Assembly: GCF_021044425.1 (NCBI RefSeq)
Contig: NZ_JAJNEC010000005.1
Location: 1,240,001 to 1,304,000, forward strand
Length of the DNA: 64,000 nucleotides
Source: Niabella pedocola
Lineage (GTDB): Bacteria > Bacteroidota > Bacteroidia > Chitinophagales > Chitinophagaceae
Reading direction: 5' to 3'
Both the position numbers and the translations under genes were made by a program. Shown piece after piece: positions 35,886-45,464 of this stretch. The number at the start of each line of letters is the position of its first letter. Positions within the stretch are counted from its first letter, which is position 1. The notes below the pieces were generated by a model. The model had not been told where the DNA came from and searched no databases. It saw only the letters and a program-made list of their open reading frames with translations.

Positions 35886-36875
35886 TTAATGGCCGCTCCC
35901 TTCTTTTAAGGGCTGGTATTTCAGATCGAACCCCTTAAACTCAAATCCGACATCGAAGGTGCCCGGTACTTCCCAGCCAATATTCATACCGCCGATACGG
36001 ATATCATCCAGGGTAGCACCTTTAAGATATCCCCGTTCCTTTGCAAGGTTTACGGCTTTTACCATCAGCGGCTTCAGGTCCTTTTCTACCTTTACCCAAT
36101 TACCATCGTGAAAACTGCCCTGCATATAATCCGTGGTGCCCAGGCTGTATATAAACATCCCGGTAGCATCTCCTTTTCCGATATCCTGTGCGGCATATAC
36201 CTGCAGCTGCCGGTGCCGGTAGTCGTAAAAAGGCACACCAAACCATACCAGTTCTCCATAGCTGGGCGATTGCGGGTTCAGATTCTGCAACGTGATGAAC
36301 AGCTGGAACTGGGCCGTATGCAGATCCGGATTAAAGCTGCCGGAAGGCATGCCTGAAACTGCGCTTACCAGGCGTCCTTCAAAATTCAGGATCAGTTTAT
36401 CTGTATATTTCAGGAAGGGCTTTACCGCAAATGCCTGTTCCAGCAACAGGTGGGGCCAGGCTTCCCCGCTTTTCCGGGGACGGTCATATTCCGTAGCAGC
36501 CTTAACATCCATCCGGATTTTTGTTGTATTGCCATCGCGTACAAGAGACAGCAGCTTACCCTGGTTCTCATACCGTTTTTCCCCGTTATGATCGCTCATT
36601 TCATTTTGATGCAATAAATATTTACTGGCCCACTCGGCCAGTTCCCAGGCAGGCTTGGTGCCTTTCCTGCCAAAAGGATACAACGATTCCCCGGCGGAAG
36701 GCACGCCGCTTACATCCCCCTTTAAATAAAGTCCGGTTTCAAATTGCGGGTCTGCAAATAATGATACCAGCCCCTCTTTACTTTCTGTTCCGGGGTCCGT
36801 AACGGTTGTTGTTTTTCTGCCACAGGCCGTCAACAGGATGCATGCCATTAATAAAAGAAACGATTTCATCTGCAA
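35886..36875 (-). CDS. Family X protein 3 (unrecognised lipoprotein)
   Basis: A 329-residue predicted lipoprotein (lipobox 'ILLTACG', Cys about 18). Conserved landmarks are 'PAWELAEWASKYLL', 'EYDRPRKSGEAWPHLLLEQ', 'HTAQFQLFITLQNLNPQSPS', 'WFGVPFYDYRH', 'IYSLGTTDYMQGSFHDGNW', 'AKERGYLKGAT' and 'MNIGWEVPGTFDVGFEFKGF'. Its last 135 residues align without gaps to family X protein 4 at about 60% identity by eye. The start could be the second ATG, two codons later. It lies 51 bases upstream of protein 2. Confidence 0.75.
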   Translation of the reverse strand: MQMKSFLLLMACILLTACGRKTTTVTDPGTESKEGLVSLFADPQFETGLYLKGDVSGVPSAGESLYPFGRKGTKPAWELAEWASKYLLHQNEMSDHNGEKRYENQGKLLSLVRDGNTTKIRMDVKAATEYDRPRKSGEAWPHLLLEQAFAVKPFLKYTDKLILNFEGRLVSAVSGMPSGSFNPDLHTAQFQLFITLQNLNPQSPSYGELVWFGVPFYDYRHRQLQVYAAQDIGKGDATGMFIYSLGTTDYMQGSFHDGNWVKVEKDLKPLMVKAVNLAKERGYLKGATLDDIRIGGMNIGWEVPGTFDVGFEFKGFDLKYQPLKEGSGH

Positions 36876-37013
36876 TATTTTTTGTTACCTCCCGGATATA
36901 CTCCGCTCGGATGGGTTTTTAATAATCAGCCGGAGCTGTCATATCAACCATTCAAACACAATGGAACGTTATGATTGCTTTGCAAGGCTTCTGCGGCAGA
37001 TTCTTTTTAACAT

Positions 37014-37982
37014 TTATTGTAGTTCCAGTGAAAAATCATCAAAATAGATATTGACAGGATTGGCCAACCCGAAATAATAAAAACCGGGAACACCGCCTGT
37101 GTAGGGATTGGGATCTTCCACCGTACGTTCGAGCATGACCCCATTCGTATCGGGATCCGAAAGTTTGACCGTGATTTTACCGGCAGTTGAAGAGGAGATA
37201 TCTACCCGGTACTTTTTGTTATCAACAAATCCTTCAAAATTATCATTGATCATGATCGCGGCCCAGTCGCCCAATCCATTGCCGCCGGTTTTCAACAGCT
37301 GAACCATTTTACCCGCTGTTCTCAACAGATAAAATCGTTTATTATCCGGCTGCGCATGAAAGATCACCCCGCCAAAGGAACCGCCACCAGACACCGTAAC
37401 CGATGCCGAAAACTTAAAGAAGTGATCACTTCCCGCTTTCATATCTGCTTCGGGCGCACGATACAACATATAGGTTTCCACGCCCCCGGCATGCGTGGCC
37501 AGCTGGTTATTCTCCAGCGAAAATCTTCCGGTTACAATTTCCCAGACGCTGCCAAGAGGGTTAGGCATAACGGTATTATCTACCAGCGCTACATTGGCCC
37601 GGTTAAAATCATCCTGGAATTTTTTGATCTGGACCAGGTTTAGATTTTTCCGGTTGGAGATCTTACCATTGCTTCTTACCGTTACACCGGCAGATTTTAC
37701 CGTAAGCGCCGGAACCACCACGGTGATTGCTGTATCGCTCACCGATTGGGCTGTTACCACCGTTTGGTTAAACCGGACAATATTCTTTTCAGGATCCGTA
37801 GAAAAATGTAAGCCTTTGATGGTGAGGAGATCCCCGGGGCCTGCATTTTCGGGTGCAAACGTTAAGATACGCGGGATCGGCGCATTGTTCACCGGCAATT
37901 TGTTATCGTCCTTTTTGCAGGAACCGGCTGTACCGGTTAAAACGACCAGTAATACGGCAATTATTTTATTTTTAGTCAACAT
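37014..37982 (-). CDS. IPT/TIG-domain surface lipoprotein
   Basis: Starting at ATG 37982 gives a 322-residue lipoprotein ('GTAGSCKKDD', Cys about 22); the frame extends 20 residues further upstream. An IPT/TIG immunoglobulin-like domain occupies about 35-115 ('PRILTFAPENAGPGDLLTIKG'), followed by a concanavalin-like domain ('VWEIVTGRFSLENNQLATHAGG', 'SVTVSGGGSFGGVIFHAQPDNK'). Lipoproteins of this build following SusD act as surface glycan-binding proteins (SusE/F-like). It is the third component of the first SusCD locus. Confidence 0.85.
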   Translation of the reverse strand: MLTKNKIIAVLLVVLTGTAGSCKKDDNKLPVNNAPIPRILTFAPENAGPGDLLTIKGLHFSTDPEKNIVRFNQTVVTAQSVSDTAITVVVPALTVKSAGVTVRSNGKISNRKNLNLVQIKKFQDDFNRANVALVDNTVMPNPLGSVWEIVTGRFSLENNQLATHAGGVETYMLYRAPEADMKAGSDHFFKFSASVTVSGGGSFGGVIFHAQPDNKRFYLLRTAGKMVQLLKTGGNGLGDWAAIMINDNFEGFVDNKKYRVDISSSTAGKITVKLSDPDTNGVMLERTVEDPNPYTGGVPGFYYFGLANPVNIYFDDFSLELQ

Positions 37983-38058
37983 AGATTTCGTTTCAAAAGT
38001 GATTAATAAGCAATGACTCCGTTCATGAAACCGGACGACCATCCAATATGCGATCTGT

Positions 38059-39819
38059 TTACCATCCGGGGTTCTGTTCCCAAAGGGGCATCAGCGTTAA
38101 CTCACTTGTCGGGATCGGGATGATGAGGTAATTATCCGCCCAGCTTTTCCTTCTTCCTGCAACAACACGCTTTCCTGTAAACTGTCCCTCTCCTGTCTTT
38201 GTCCATTCAATACCGGTTGTCAGCTTATCGGTCTGCCCCAGGATCTTCCAGCGGCGCACATCCCATATCCGCTGTTCTTCAAACGACATTTCAACCCGGC
38301 GCTCCCTGCGGATCCGCTCCCGCATCGCTTCCTTGTTTAACCCGGCCGGAAGCTGCGGCATCTTTGCCCTTGCCCTTACCGCATTTACCGCATCGTAAAC
38401 GTCGCTGGTAGGACCGGCGGCTTCGTTGGCGGCTTCAGCATAGTTCAGGTATATTTCACCCAGGCGGTATTTTTTAAACAGGGCCGTACCTGTATTGGGA
38501 TCCAGCTGTTTCGGATTCCGGAACTTACGCAGGTAATAACCATTGTGTGTCCGTTGCATCAGGTTTGAAATACCATCGGCACCACCAACGTAGGATTGAA
38601 TGCGATAGGGCTTGCCATTCACATCACCATACAACGCATCGTTATACCAAACGGTGGCGTAAAAACGGGGATCCCGGTTCAGATACGGATGCTTTTCATC
38701 ATAACCGGAAGCAGTGTTAATGACAGGTTGCAGGTGATCGTCATCCTGGTAACCCAGTATCGGGATCTGACCATCGGCCATTTCGTAAGCATCCACCAGT
38801 TCCTGCGAAGGGCTGCATCCGGCTTTATCGCCGCCCAATGTAGGGATGGCATGCATCCGGAACATCAGGTGGCTGAACTCAGGGGTACCACCGAAGGTCT
38901 TTACCTCGTAAATGGTTTCTTTGTCCCCCGGGCTGGGACTCAGGTCAGAGCGGCCATAAAAAAATGCTTCGTATTCCGGGTATAGCTGGTATCCTGCATC
39001 TGTAAGCGCCTGCAGCGATTGTTTTATGTCAGCAGCGGCAAGGGTCCAGCGGCCGGCATCGCCTTCCGGGTTCCACAAAGGGCTTGCGCCGAACAGGAGT
39101 GCTTGTGAGCGAACCGCATGCGCCACGGCTTTGGTAAACCGTCCCCGTTCCGGCTCGGTTGTGATGCGCCAGGGAAAATTGCTTTCCGCAATGGCCTGAT
39201 CGCAGTTTTGTTTTATAAAATCAACACATTCCTTAAACGATTGCCGGGGCAGTGTTTCAAATTTAAAATCTACGGTAAAGGGTTTATCCACTACGGGCAT
39301 GCCGCCATACATCTTAATGAGCTCCAGATAAAAGAACGCCCGCAGGGTTTTTACTTCCGCAATCAGCCTTGCTTTAACCGTGGGATTTGTAAACACTGTT
39401 TTATCAATATTCGCCAGGAAAACATTTGACTGCCGGATGCCCTTCCATCCATTGCGATAATAAAACCCGTTGGTGGTAGGATCGTATGCCCCAACAGAGG
39501 CAGGAATATCCATCGGGTTCCAGTTGGGCCGCAGCTCGCCGTTGTACCACCGGGATGGAGCGCGCCCCATATCCTGCGGAAAGTCGTTGTCGTGGGCCTC
39601 GTCCGAGTAACCAGCCAGCATGGTCCAGTAATTATATGCCGTACCGTAATGTTGCATGTTGGCGTAGATCGTATTTACGTATTCTGATGCCATCATTTCA
39701 TCTGTAAATACCTGGTCGATGGTGATCCGGCCATCCGGCATAAGATCCAACGGGTCTTTCCTGCAAGCGCCGATCAGCACCGTGGCTATCAGCAATATAT
39801 TAAGCGTTATTCTTTTCAT
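38059..39819 (-). CDS. SusD/RagB-type nutrient-binding lipoprotein
   Basis: A 586-residue lipoprotein starting 'MKRITLNILLIATVLIGACRKD' (lipid Cys about 19). It shows SusD landmarks: 'LMPDGRITIDQVFTDE', TPR-like helices in the N-terminal half ('EVKTLRAFFYLELIKMYGG'), and the C-terminal 'YLNYAEAANEA' and 'RRVEMSFEEQRIWDVRRW'. SusD forms a lid over the SusC channel and binds the oligosaccharide outside the cell. It starts 20 bases after the SusC stop, and so is translated from the same message. Confidence 0.95.
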   Translation of the reverse strand: MKRITLNILLIATVLIGACRKDPLDLMPDGRITIDQVFTDEMMASEYVNTIYANMQHYGTAYNYWTMLAGYSDEAHDNDFPQDMGRAPSRWYNGELRPNWNPMDIPASVGAYDPTTNGFYYRNGWKGIRQSNVFLANIDKTVFTNPTVKARLIAEVKTLRAFFYLELIKMYGGMPVVDKPFTVDFKFETLPRQSFKECVDFIKQNCDQAIAESNFPWRITTEPERGRFTKAVAHAVRSQALLFGASPLWNPEGDAGRWTLAAADIKQSLQALTDAGYQLYPEYEAFFYGRSDLSPSPGDKETIYEVKTFGGTPEFSHLMFRMHAIPTLGGDKAGCSPSQELVDAYEMADGQIPILGYQDDDHLQPVINTASGYDEKHPYLNRDPRFYATVWYNDALYGDVNGKPYRIQSYVGGADGISNLMQRTHNGYYLRKFRNPKQLDPNTGTALFKKYRLGEIYLNYAEAANEAAGPTSDVYDAVNAVRARAKMPQLPAGLNKEAMRERIRRERRVEMSFEEQRIWDVRRWKILGQTDKLTTGIEWTKTGEGQFTGKRVVAGRRKSWADNYLIIPIPTSELTLMPLWEQNPGW

Positions 39820-39839
39820 TTCGTTTTTGTAAGAGATTA

Positions 39840-42800
39840 TCAAAATGTAACATTCACACCGGTGTTAAATATCCGGTACACCGGATAACTAAGGGAGTTA
39901 TCCACTTCCGGATCAAAATCCTTTGTCCGCATTTTATCCCAGGTGATCAGGTTAAAGCCATTTGCGTAAATACGCACTTCCTTGCTGCCTATTTTGCGTG
40001 CCCAGTTTTCCGGTAACCGGTAGCCGATCTCGGCGTTCTTGAGCCGTACAAAGCTGCGGTTCTCAATAAAGAACGCATTGTAATCCCGCTCACTCGAACT
40101 CCCTCCGGTGGACAGTCGCGGGTACAGGATCTTTTCGCCGCTGGCGGCCCTTTCAGGAGTCCATGCATACAGGTGTCGTTCCCTGTAATCGGTAAGCGCC
40201 ATGGTTCCGTAACCGGAAAGCGGCTGCGATACATTCAGGTTGCCCTGGAATAAAAAGGACAGATCAAAATTCCTGTAGGTGATGCTGAAAGCCGCACCCA
40301 GTGTATATTCCGGGATGGCCGAATAGCCCATGGGAATCATGTCCCGCTCGTCGATGGTCTTATCACCATTAGTGTCTGTATATTTGAAATCACCCGGTCT
40401 TACGGTATACCCTACATAATTGAATCCCTCGGTTGCGATTTCGTCATAGCTGTTGTAATACCCTCCCTGCAGCGGATATCCAAATACCTGTCCCAGGCGG
40501 AAACCGGTTTGCCGGTACCGGTAAGCATAATCTGCCGGCAGCTGCAGCTCATCTGAAAACAGCACTTTGTTCCGCGCAAAATTGAAGTTGATTTTTGATA
40601 AAAAGGACCAATCCCGGGTCAAGGTCTTTTTATAATTCAGTTCGATCTCGTAGCCCTTGTTCTCCACAATTCCCATGTTCACCGGTGCCATACGCCCGGG
40701 CTCGATTCCATAGACGATCGGGATGGTTTGCCGGCTGATCAGAATATTATCCCTCCGTTCATTAAAGAGATCCACCATCAGGTTGAGGTCGTTATTCAAA
40801 AAGCCCAGTTCAAGACCCAGGTTGGCCTTCGTTGCCACTTCCCATTGAATATTGGGATTGCCAAGGTAGTTTTCAGCGATCAGGCCTCCGCGCCCCAGCG
40901 AACTGCTAAAACCGCCACCACCGGCCCGCTGTATATCATCCAGGTACAAAAAGCGTCTTCCCCCCAAACGGTCGCTGCCCACGTTCCCGTAGGAAGCTCT
41001 CAGTTTCAGCATTGAGATAAGATCACTGGATTTTAAAAACCGTTCGTTTGACACCACCCATCCCCCGGAAACAGTAGGAAAGAAACCATACCGCCGGCCT
41101 TTGGCAAATTGTTCAGAACCGTTGTAGCCCGCATTAAATTCCAGCAGGTATTTACTGTCATAAGCGTAGGAGGCACGGGCAGAGATACCGCGCAGGTTGT
41201 AGGGAATACGGTCATTGGGCAGCACCCTTGTTTCCTGCTGTGCCAGTAGCAGCCCGGTAAATGCATGCTTTTGTTTAAACACCCGGTTATAATCAACGGC
41301 AAACTGAAAATTAAAGAACGACTGAAAATTGGAACCGCTGCCAATGTTCAGCGGCGTATTTTCCATATCCAGCAACACCCTTGTATACTGTACACTATCC
41401 ATCCCCTCATGGTTGGGCGTATTCGGGTCGATGATCTGGATCCAGCGCTGATAGCCTTTGGCCGCTGTCAATCCGTAAATGGTACGGGTGTCAAAGGATG
41501 CCATAAAACGGGCGGAAAGTCCTTTTGTAATAAAGCTGAAATCCTGTTTCAATCCCCAGGAGGCGGTGATATTATTCCTTGTTTCCTGACGATACCCGCT
41601 CCGGTTGATCATTGCCCAGGGCGATTCATTATAGTTTCCCGGTCCGATGAGCACTTCCCCCGTTGGTGTCAGCGGGCCCGGCAGCACTACCGGGAAGAAT
41701 GCATAGGTACGGCGGAAGATCTCATTGGTATTGGCATTGGGCGAATTGACCTTTTCAAAATATCCGGCTGCGTTTAAAAAGGTACTAAGGGTACCCGCCT
41801 TGTTTAATTTTGCATCGATATTGGAACGGAAATTATATCGTTTTAAAAAACTGGAAGGATCATAATCTTTAACACCGGGATCTATCTTCCATTGCCCGCC
41901 CTGATCCAGGAAACCAACATTTACAAAATACTGGATGTATTCACTGCCGCCGGATAAATTAAGGTTATACCGTTTTTGCGCCACATAGTCGTTGAACAAC
42001 ATTTTTTGCCAGTTGGTATTCGGATAGGCTTCCGGGTATTCCTGGTAAAGGAACCGGTCCAGTGCATATTCAGAATAAGGAGGCTGGTTCACCGGATCGT
42101 CCGGATCAACACCCGGATTATCATTGGCCCAGGCCTCATTCTTCAGCCGTGCCCAGTCATAAGCGTTCAGCATGGAAGGCGAGCGGGTAAATCCCTGTAA
42201 CCCGTATTCATAGGTTAATCCGATGGAAGGCTTGCTGCTCACCCCCCGTTTGGTGGTAACCAGTATCACGCCGTTTGCCCCGCGTACACCAAACAGGGCG
42301 GTGGAGGAAGCATCCTTTAGAATGGTTACGTTCTCTACTTCATTCGGGTCAATATAGGTCATTTCGCGTTCCACCCCATCTACCAAAATAATCGGCGACG
42401 TACCGTTGAGGGTACCGATCCCCCTCAGGAATAAAGCCGTCGCGTCCCGCCCCGGTTCACCGCTTCGCTGCAGGGCGGTCAACCCCGGCAAACGTCCGGC
42501 CAGGGTAACCGCAAGGTTGGCTGCAGGGCTTTGCTTGATTTCCTTTGTTGAAATAGATGCGATAGCGCCGGTTACCGAAATCTTTTTTTGCTTGCCATAG
42601 GCCACTACCACTACATCATCCATGGATGCCTGCTGCGGGTTCAATACGATTTCAATATTTTTCTGATCGCCGGCAATAAGCTCTTTGTCTTCGTAGCCCA
42701 CATGCGAAATGACCAGCACTGTTCGCGCATTGGGTACTTCAATTGTAAACGCGCCATCGGCATCGGAAACCACACCCGTTTGCGTGCCCTTTATCGTTAC

Positions 42801-43268
42801 ACTTGCATTTTCCAGGGGTTCGCCCCGGGCGTTTATCACCCTTCCCGTGATCACTCTTCCGGCCGGCACTATTACCCGCACCGGCTCCTGCTGATTTTGA
42901 GCCACAGGTTCTTTATTCCGCTTCACCACAACGGTGTTCTTTATAATTTTATAACTCAGCGGCAGCCCTTTAAAACTTTCGCTCAGGGCTTCTGTTACTG
43001 AGGCCCTGTTTACACTGACACGGTTTACCGTAATGTCCTTTAACTGCAGATTGTCATACAAAAAATGATACCGGCTTTGCTTCTCAATGATCTGCAGCAA
43101 CCGTATCACCGGGATATTTTTTTCATTGATCGTTAATTGCTGACCATAGCCATTTGCGCTTACCTGCAGCGCGGCAGCCAACAGAAAAAAAGCCGTTAAT
43201 TTCATAGCAAGGACAATAGAGGAAAGACACGACGATGCCGGATGTTTCCTTTTTAGTTTAGAAATCAT
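39840..43268 (-). CDS. SusC/RagA TonB-linked transporter with STN signalling domain (locus 1)
   Basis: A 1142-residue outer-membrane transporter. After the signal region ('MKLTAFFLLAAALQVSANGYG') it has an STN domain (about 48-110) that contacts a FecR anti-sigma factor, a carboxypeptidase-regulatory-like domain (about 140-210), the plug ('RLPGLTALQRSGEPG', 'STALFGVRGANGVILVTTKRG', about 240-340) and the barrel. Its presence beside FecR and ECF sigma genes indicates substrate-induced transmembrane signalling. Confidence 0.95.
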   Translation of the reverse strand: MISKLKRKHPASSCLSSIVLAMKLTAFFLLAAALQVSANGYGQQLTINEKNIPVIRLLQIIEKQSRYHFLYDNLQLKDITVNRVSVNRASVTEALSESFKGLPLSYKIIKNTVVVKRNKEPVAQNQQEPVRVIVPAGRVITGRVINARGEPLENASVTIKGTQTGVVSDADGAFTIEVPNARTVLVISHVGYEDKELIAGDQKNIEIVLNPQQASMDDVVVVAYGKQKKISVTGAIASISTKEIKQSPAANLAVTLAGRLPGLTALQRSGEPGRDATALFLRGIGTLNGTSPIILVDGVEREMTYIDPNEVENVTILKDASSTALFGVRGANGVILVTTKRGVSSKPSIGLTYEYGLQGFTRSPSMLNAYDWARLKNEAWANDNPGVDPDDPVNQPPYSEYALDRFLYQEYPEAYPNTNWQKMLFNDYVAQKRYNLNLSGGSEYIQYFVNVGFLDQGGQWKIDPGVKDYDPSSFLKRYNFRSNIDAKLNKAGTLSTFLNAAGYFEKVNSPNANTNEIFRRTYAFFPVVLPGPLTPTGEVLIGPGNYNESPWAMINRSGYRQETRNNITASWGLKQDFSFITKGLSARFMASFDTRTIYGLTAAKGYQRWIQIIDPNTPNHEGMDSVQYTRVLLDMENTPLNIGSGSNFQSFFNFQFAVDYNRVFKQKHAFTGLLLAQQETRVLPNDRIPYNLRGISARASYAYDSKYLLEFNAGYNGSEQFAKGRRYGFFPTVSGGWVVSNERFLKSSDLISMLKLRASYGNVGSDRLGGRRFLYLDDIQRAGGGGFSSSLGRGGLIAENYLGNPNIQWEVATKANLGLELGFLNNDLNLMVDLFNERRDNILISRQTIPIVYGIEPGRMAPVNMGIVENKGYEIELNYKKTLTRDWSFLSKINFNFARNKVLFSDELQLPADYAYRYRQTGFRLGQVFGYPLQGGYYNSYDEIATEGFNYVGYTVRPGDFKYTDTNGDKTIDERDMIPMGYSAIPEYTLGAAFSITYRNFDLSFLFQGNLNVSQPLSGYGTMALTDYRERHLYAWTPERAASGEKILYPRLSTGGSSSERDYNAFFIENRSFVRLKNAEIGYRLPENWARKIGSKEVRIYANGFNLITWDKMRTKDFDPEVDNSLSYPVYRIFNTGVNVTF

Positions 43269-43425
43269 ACTTTTGCAATTGTTAGATAATATGTAAGGGG
43301 TTTAAAATTTCAATGTCGTTTTACAGCTCCTTCCAACCGGGGAGATGGGTCCAATCACTTCCCGGTTTTTTTCGCTTTTGTTTATCGGTACATTTTATGC
43401 GTTAAAAAATCTGGTGGTCTTTTTG

Positions 43426-44586
43426 TTACCGCTGGATGATGATGGTGTTTCCTTTTATAATGCATTTCATGTCATCATAAAAGCTCAACATCTCCATCAG
43501 CTCGGAAAGGGTTACAGAACGGGGAATGGTACCTGTGAACTGTTTGGCGGGTATCGCACCGTTGTATTGCACATCGATATTATACCATCGCTGTACCTGC
43601 TTCATTACGGCTTCGATATCATCATTTTTAAAATAAAACATTCCATTTTTCCAGGCCAGCTCTGCATCCACATCCACATGCGGTACAACTTTAAACAATG
43701 CCCCGCCGGCCTGCAGCTGCTCGCTGGGTTTCAATACAGCCGTCTTTCCGGCATGTACAATCTTAACCGATCCCTCTGCGAGGGTTGTTTTCATAATACC
43801 CTCGTCTGGATACGCTTTTATGTTAAAGTGCGTACCCAGTACCTGAACGGTGGTGGTGCCGGTGGTAACCACAAATGGCTGTGTGGGTTTATGCGCCACT
43901 TCAAAATATACCTCACCCGCAATGGAAACATTCCGCTGATCCTGTATAAAACGCGTAGGGAAACGGATGGAAGAAGCGGCATTCAACCATACACGGGTAC
44001 CATCCGGCAATGCCACCCGGTACTGGCCGCCGCGGGGCGTGGTAACCGTATTATAAACAACGGCTTCTGCCGAAGCGGGATGAGCGGCAACGGAATAGAT
44101 CAGCAGTCCGTCAGCGCTTTTGCTTACCTGCATACTGCCCTGCTGCACCAGCGAGTCCTTCTTCATCTCATCCAGCACAATTGTTGAACCGTCATCCAGG
44201 GTTAAGGTGGCCTTGTTACCTCCGGGCAACACATCCGTTATCACAGGGCCTTGCTGCGCAACACCGGCATCGGGCTGTTTCCGGAACACCCACCATAAGG
44301 TAATACCGGCCATCAACAGGAATGAGGCTGCCACGCTCAGCCGCCGCCAGCTCCTGAATACCGGGCGGTGATGCATTTCATATACATCCATTCGGTGGTG
44401 AATGCGCTCCCGTACGGACTGCTGTAAGGATTCCAGTTCCTCCCTCGTCAGTTCCTGCTCTATCCCCGCCTGCTTTTCAAAAACATTATAATATTCCTCC
44501 AGGAAAAGTCGTTCCTCCTCGGAAGCTTTACCGGCAAGCACTTTTTTTGCAAGTTGTTGCAGATATCGTCGTTCTTTTTCAGACAT
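43426..44586 (-). CDS. FecR-type anti-sigma factor (locus 1)
   Basis: A 386-residue inner-membrane protein: N-terminal cytoplasmic sigma-binding part (about 1-80), one membrane helix (about 85-105), a periplasmic FecR domain ('TPRGGQYRVALPDGTRVWLN', 'SIAGEVYFEVAHKP', 'GTHFNIKAYPDE') and a C-terminal DUF4974-like domain. It receives the signal from the STN domain of the SusC protein and releases the sigma factor. It lies 67 bases after the sigma gene, the same distance as in locus 2. Confidence 0.95.
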   Translation of the reverse strand: MSEKERRYLQQLAKKVLAGKASEEERLFLEEYYNVFEKQAGIEQELTREELESLQQSVRERIHHRMDVYEMHHRPVFRSWRRLSVAASFLLMAGITLWWVFRKQPDAGVAQQGPVITDVLPGGNKATLTLDDGSTIVLDEMKKDSLVQQGSMQVSKSADGLLIYSVAAHPASAEAVVYNTVTTPRGGQYRVALPDGTRVWLNAASSIRFPTRFIQDQRNVSIAGEVYFEVAHKPTQPFVVTTGTTTVQVLGTHFNIKAYPDEGIMKTTLAEGSVKIVHAGKTAVLKPSEQLQAGGALFKVVPHVDVDAELAWKNGMFYFKNDDIEAVMKQVQRWYNIDVQYNGAIPAKQFTGTIPRSVTLSELMEMLSFYDDMKCIIKGNTIIIQR

Positions 44587-44653
44587 TCATACGGCTTTAC
44601 ACCTATATAGTCTGTGAAAAACGAAAATCTCCCAAAAGATTTGAAAAATTATT

Positions 44654-45229
44654 TTATCCGGCAGCATGTAAAAGGGTAAGCACGCCCACGGAGGCCAGGT
44701 AATGTGCCAAGTGCAGGCGCAAATCGCGGAAAGCCAGCAGCAGCTGGTTCTGCACCGTTTTTTGAGAAATATTCAGGTATTCGCTGATCTGTCTTGTGGA
44801 AGCGCCTTCGTAAAAACGAAGCCGGAAGATTTCCCTTCTTTTTTCGGGAAGGCTTTCCATCCAGAGCTGCACCAGGTTGCTGATTTCCTTTTGATTGAAA
44901 TGACTGTCGGCCTGTGATGCGCCGGCGATGTCTTCGAAAGGCTGTATAAAGTAATTACCCGCCTTCCCCTGCGCCAGCAGGGTGTATACTTTATTCCTTA
45001 CCGCCGTGTTCAGATATGCTGCAAGGTTATCTACATTGCGGATCGCACGTTTGTTCCAGAGATCGGCAAAGATGTCCTGCAGGATATCGCTACAGGCTTC
45101 TTTGTCGCGCAAACGCTTGTATGCCTTATTGAACAAAGACAACCAATGCCGGTTATACAATTGATCAAAAGCAGTCCGGTCATGCTGTTTCACCAGCGAG
45201 AAAAGCTGTTCGTCACTGAGCATCGTCAT
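44654..45229 (-). CDS. ECF-type RNA polymerase sigma factor (locus 1)
   Basis: I place the start at 45229 ('MTMLSDEQLFSLVKQHD'); the open frame runs to 45289, but a TATATTTG promoter-like box at 45253-45260 would lie inside the longer version. The 191-residue protein has region 2 ('AFDQLYNRHWLSLFNKAYKR', 'DILQDIFADLWNKR') and region 4 ('RQISEYLNISQKTVQNQLLL'). Released by FecR, it would drive this cassette. Confidence 0.93.
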   Translation of the reverse strand: MTMLSDEQLFSLVKQHDRTAFDQLYNRHWLSLFNKAYKRLRDKEACSDILQDIFADLWNKRAIRNVDNLAAYLNTAVRNKVYTLLAQGKAGNYFIQPFEDIAGASQADSHFNQKEISNLVQLWMESLPEKRREIFRLRFYEGASTRQISEYLNISQKTVQNQLLLAFRDLRLHLAHYLASVGVLTLLHAAG

Positions 45230-45252
45230 GGGAAAGATATTCTGGATCCGGA

Positions 45253-45290
45253 CAAATATAGAAAAAACCTTAAAGAAATAAAAGGTCAAA
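45253..45290 (-). promoter_or_regulatory. Possible promoter of locus 1 sigma gene
   Basis: Read on the minus strand, TATATTTG (plus-strand 45253-45260) matches TAnnTTTG exactly; a TTTG (45287-45290) lies 26 bases upstream, somewhat longer than the usual 17-23 spacing. Confidence 0.4.
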
Positions 45291-45464
45291 GCCCGGATGC
45301 CTTATTACCATGACAAGGCGGAAGGCATACTTTTAACGCGGCCACTGCTGCAAGGGCCTTAAAGGCCGACAAATCCTGAAAGACTTTTTATGGCCGGCGG
45401 ACCGCGTTTCCTGACAACGATCCCTTCCGTTTATTTTCGGGCGGTGATCTTAAAAAGCCTGCAG

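Noticed and set aside
43345..44187. 280-codon plus-strand open frame opposite the locus 1 FecR gene
   Set aside because: FecR domain motifs on the minus strand are unambiguous, and the antisense product has no recognisable features.
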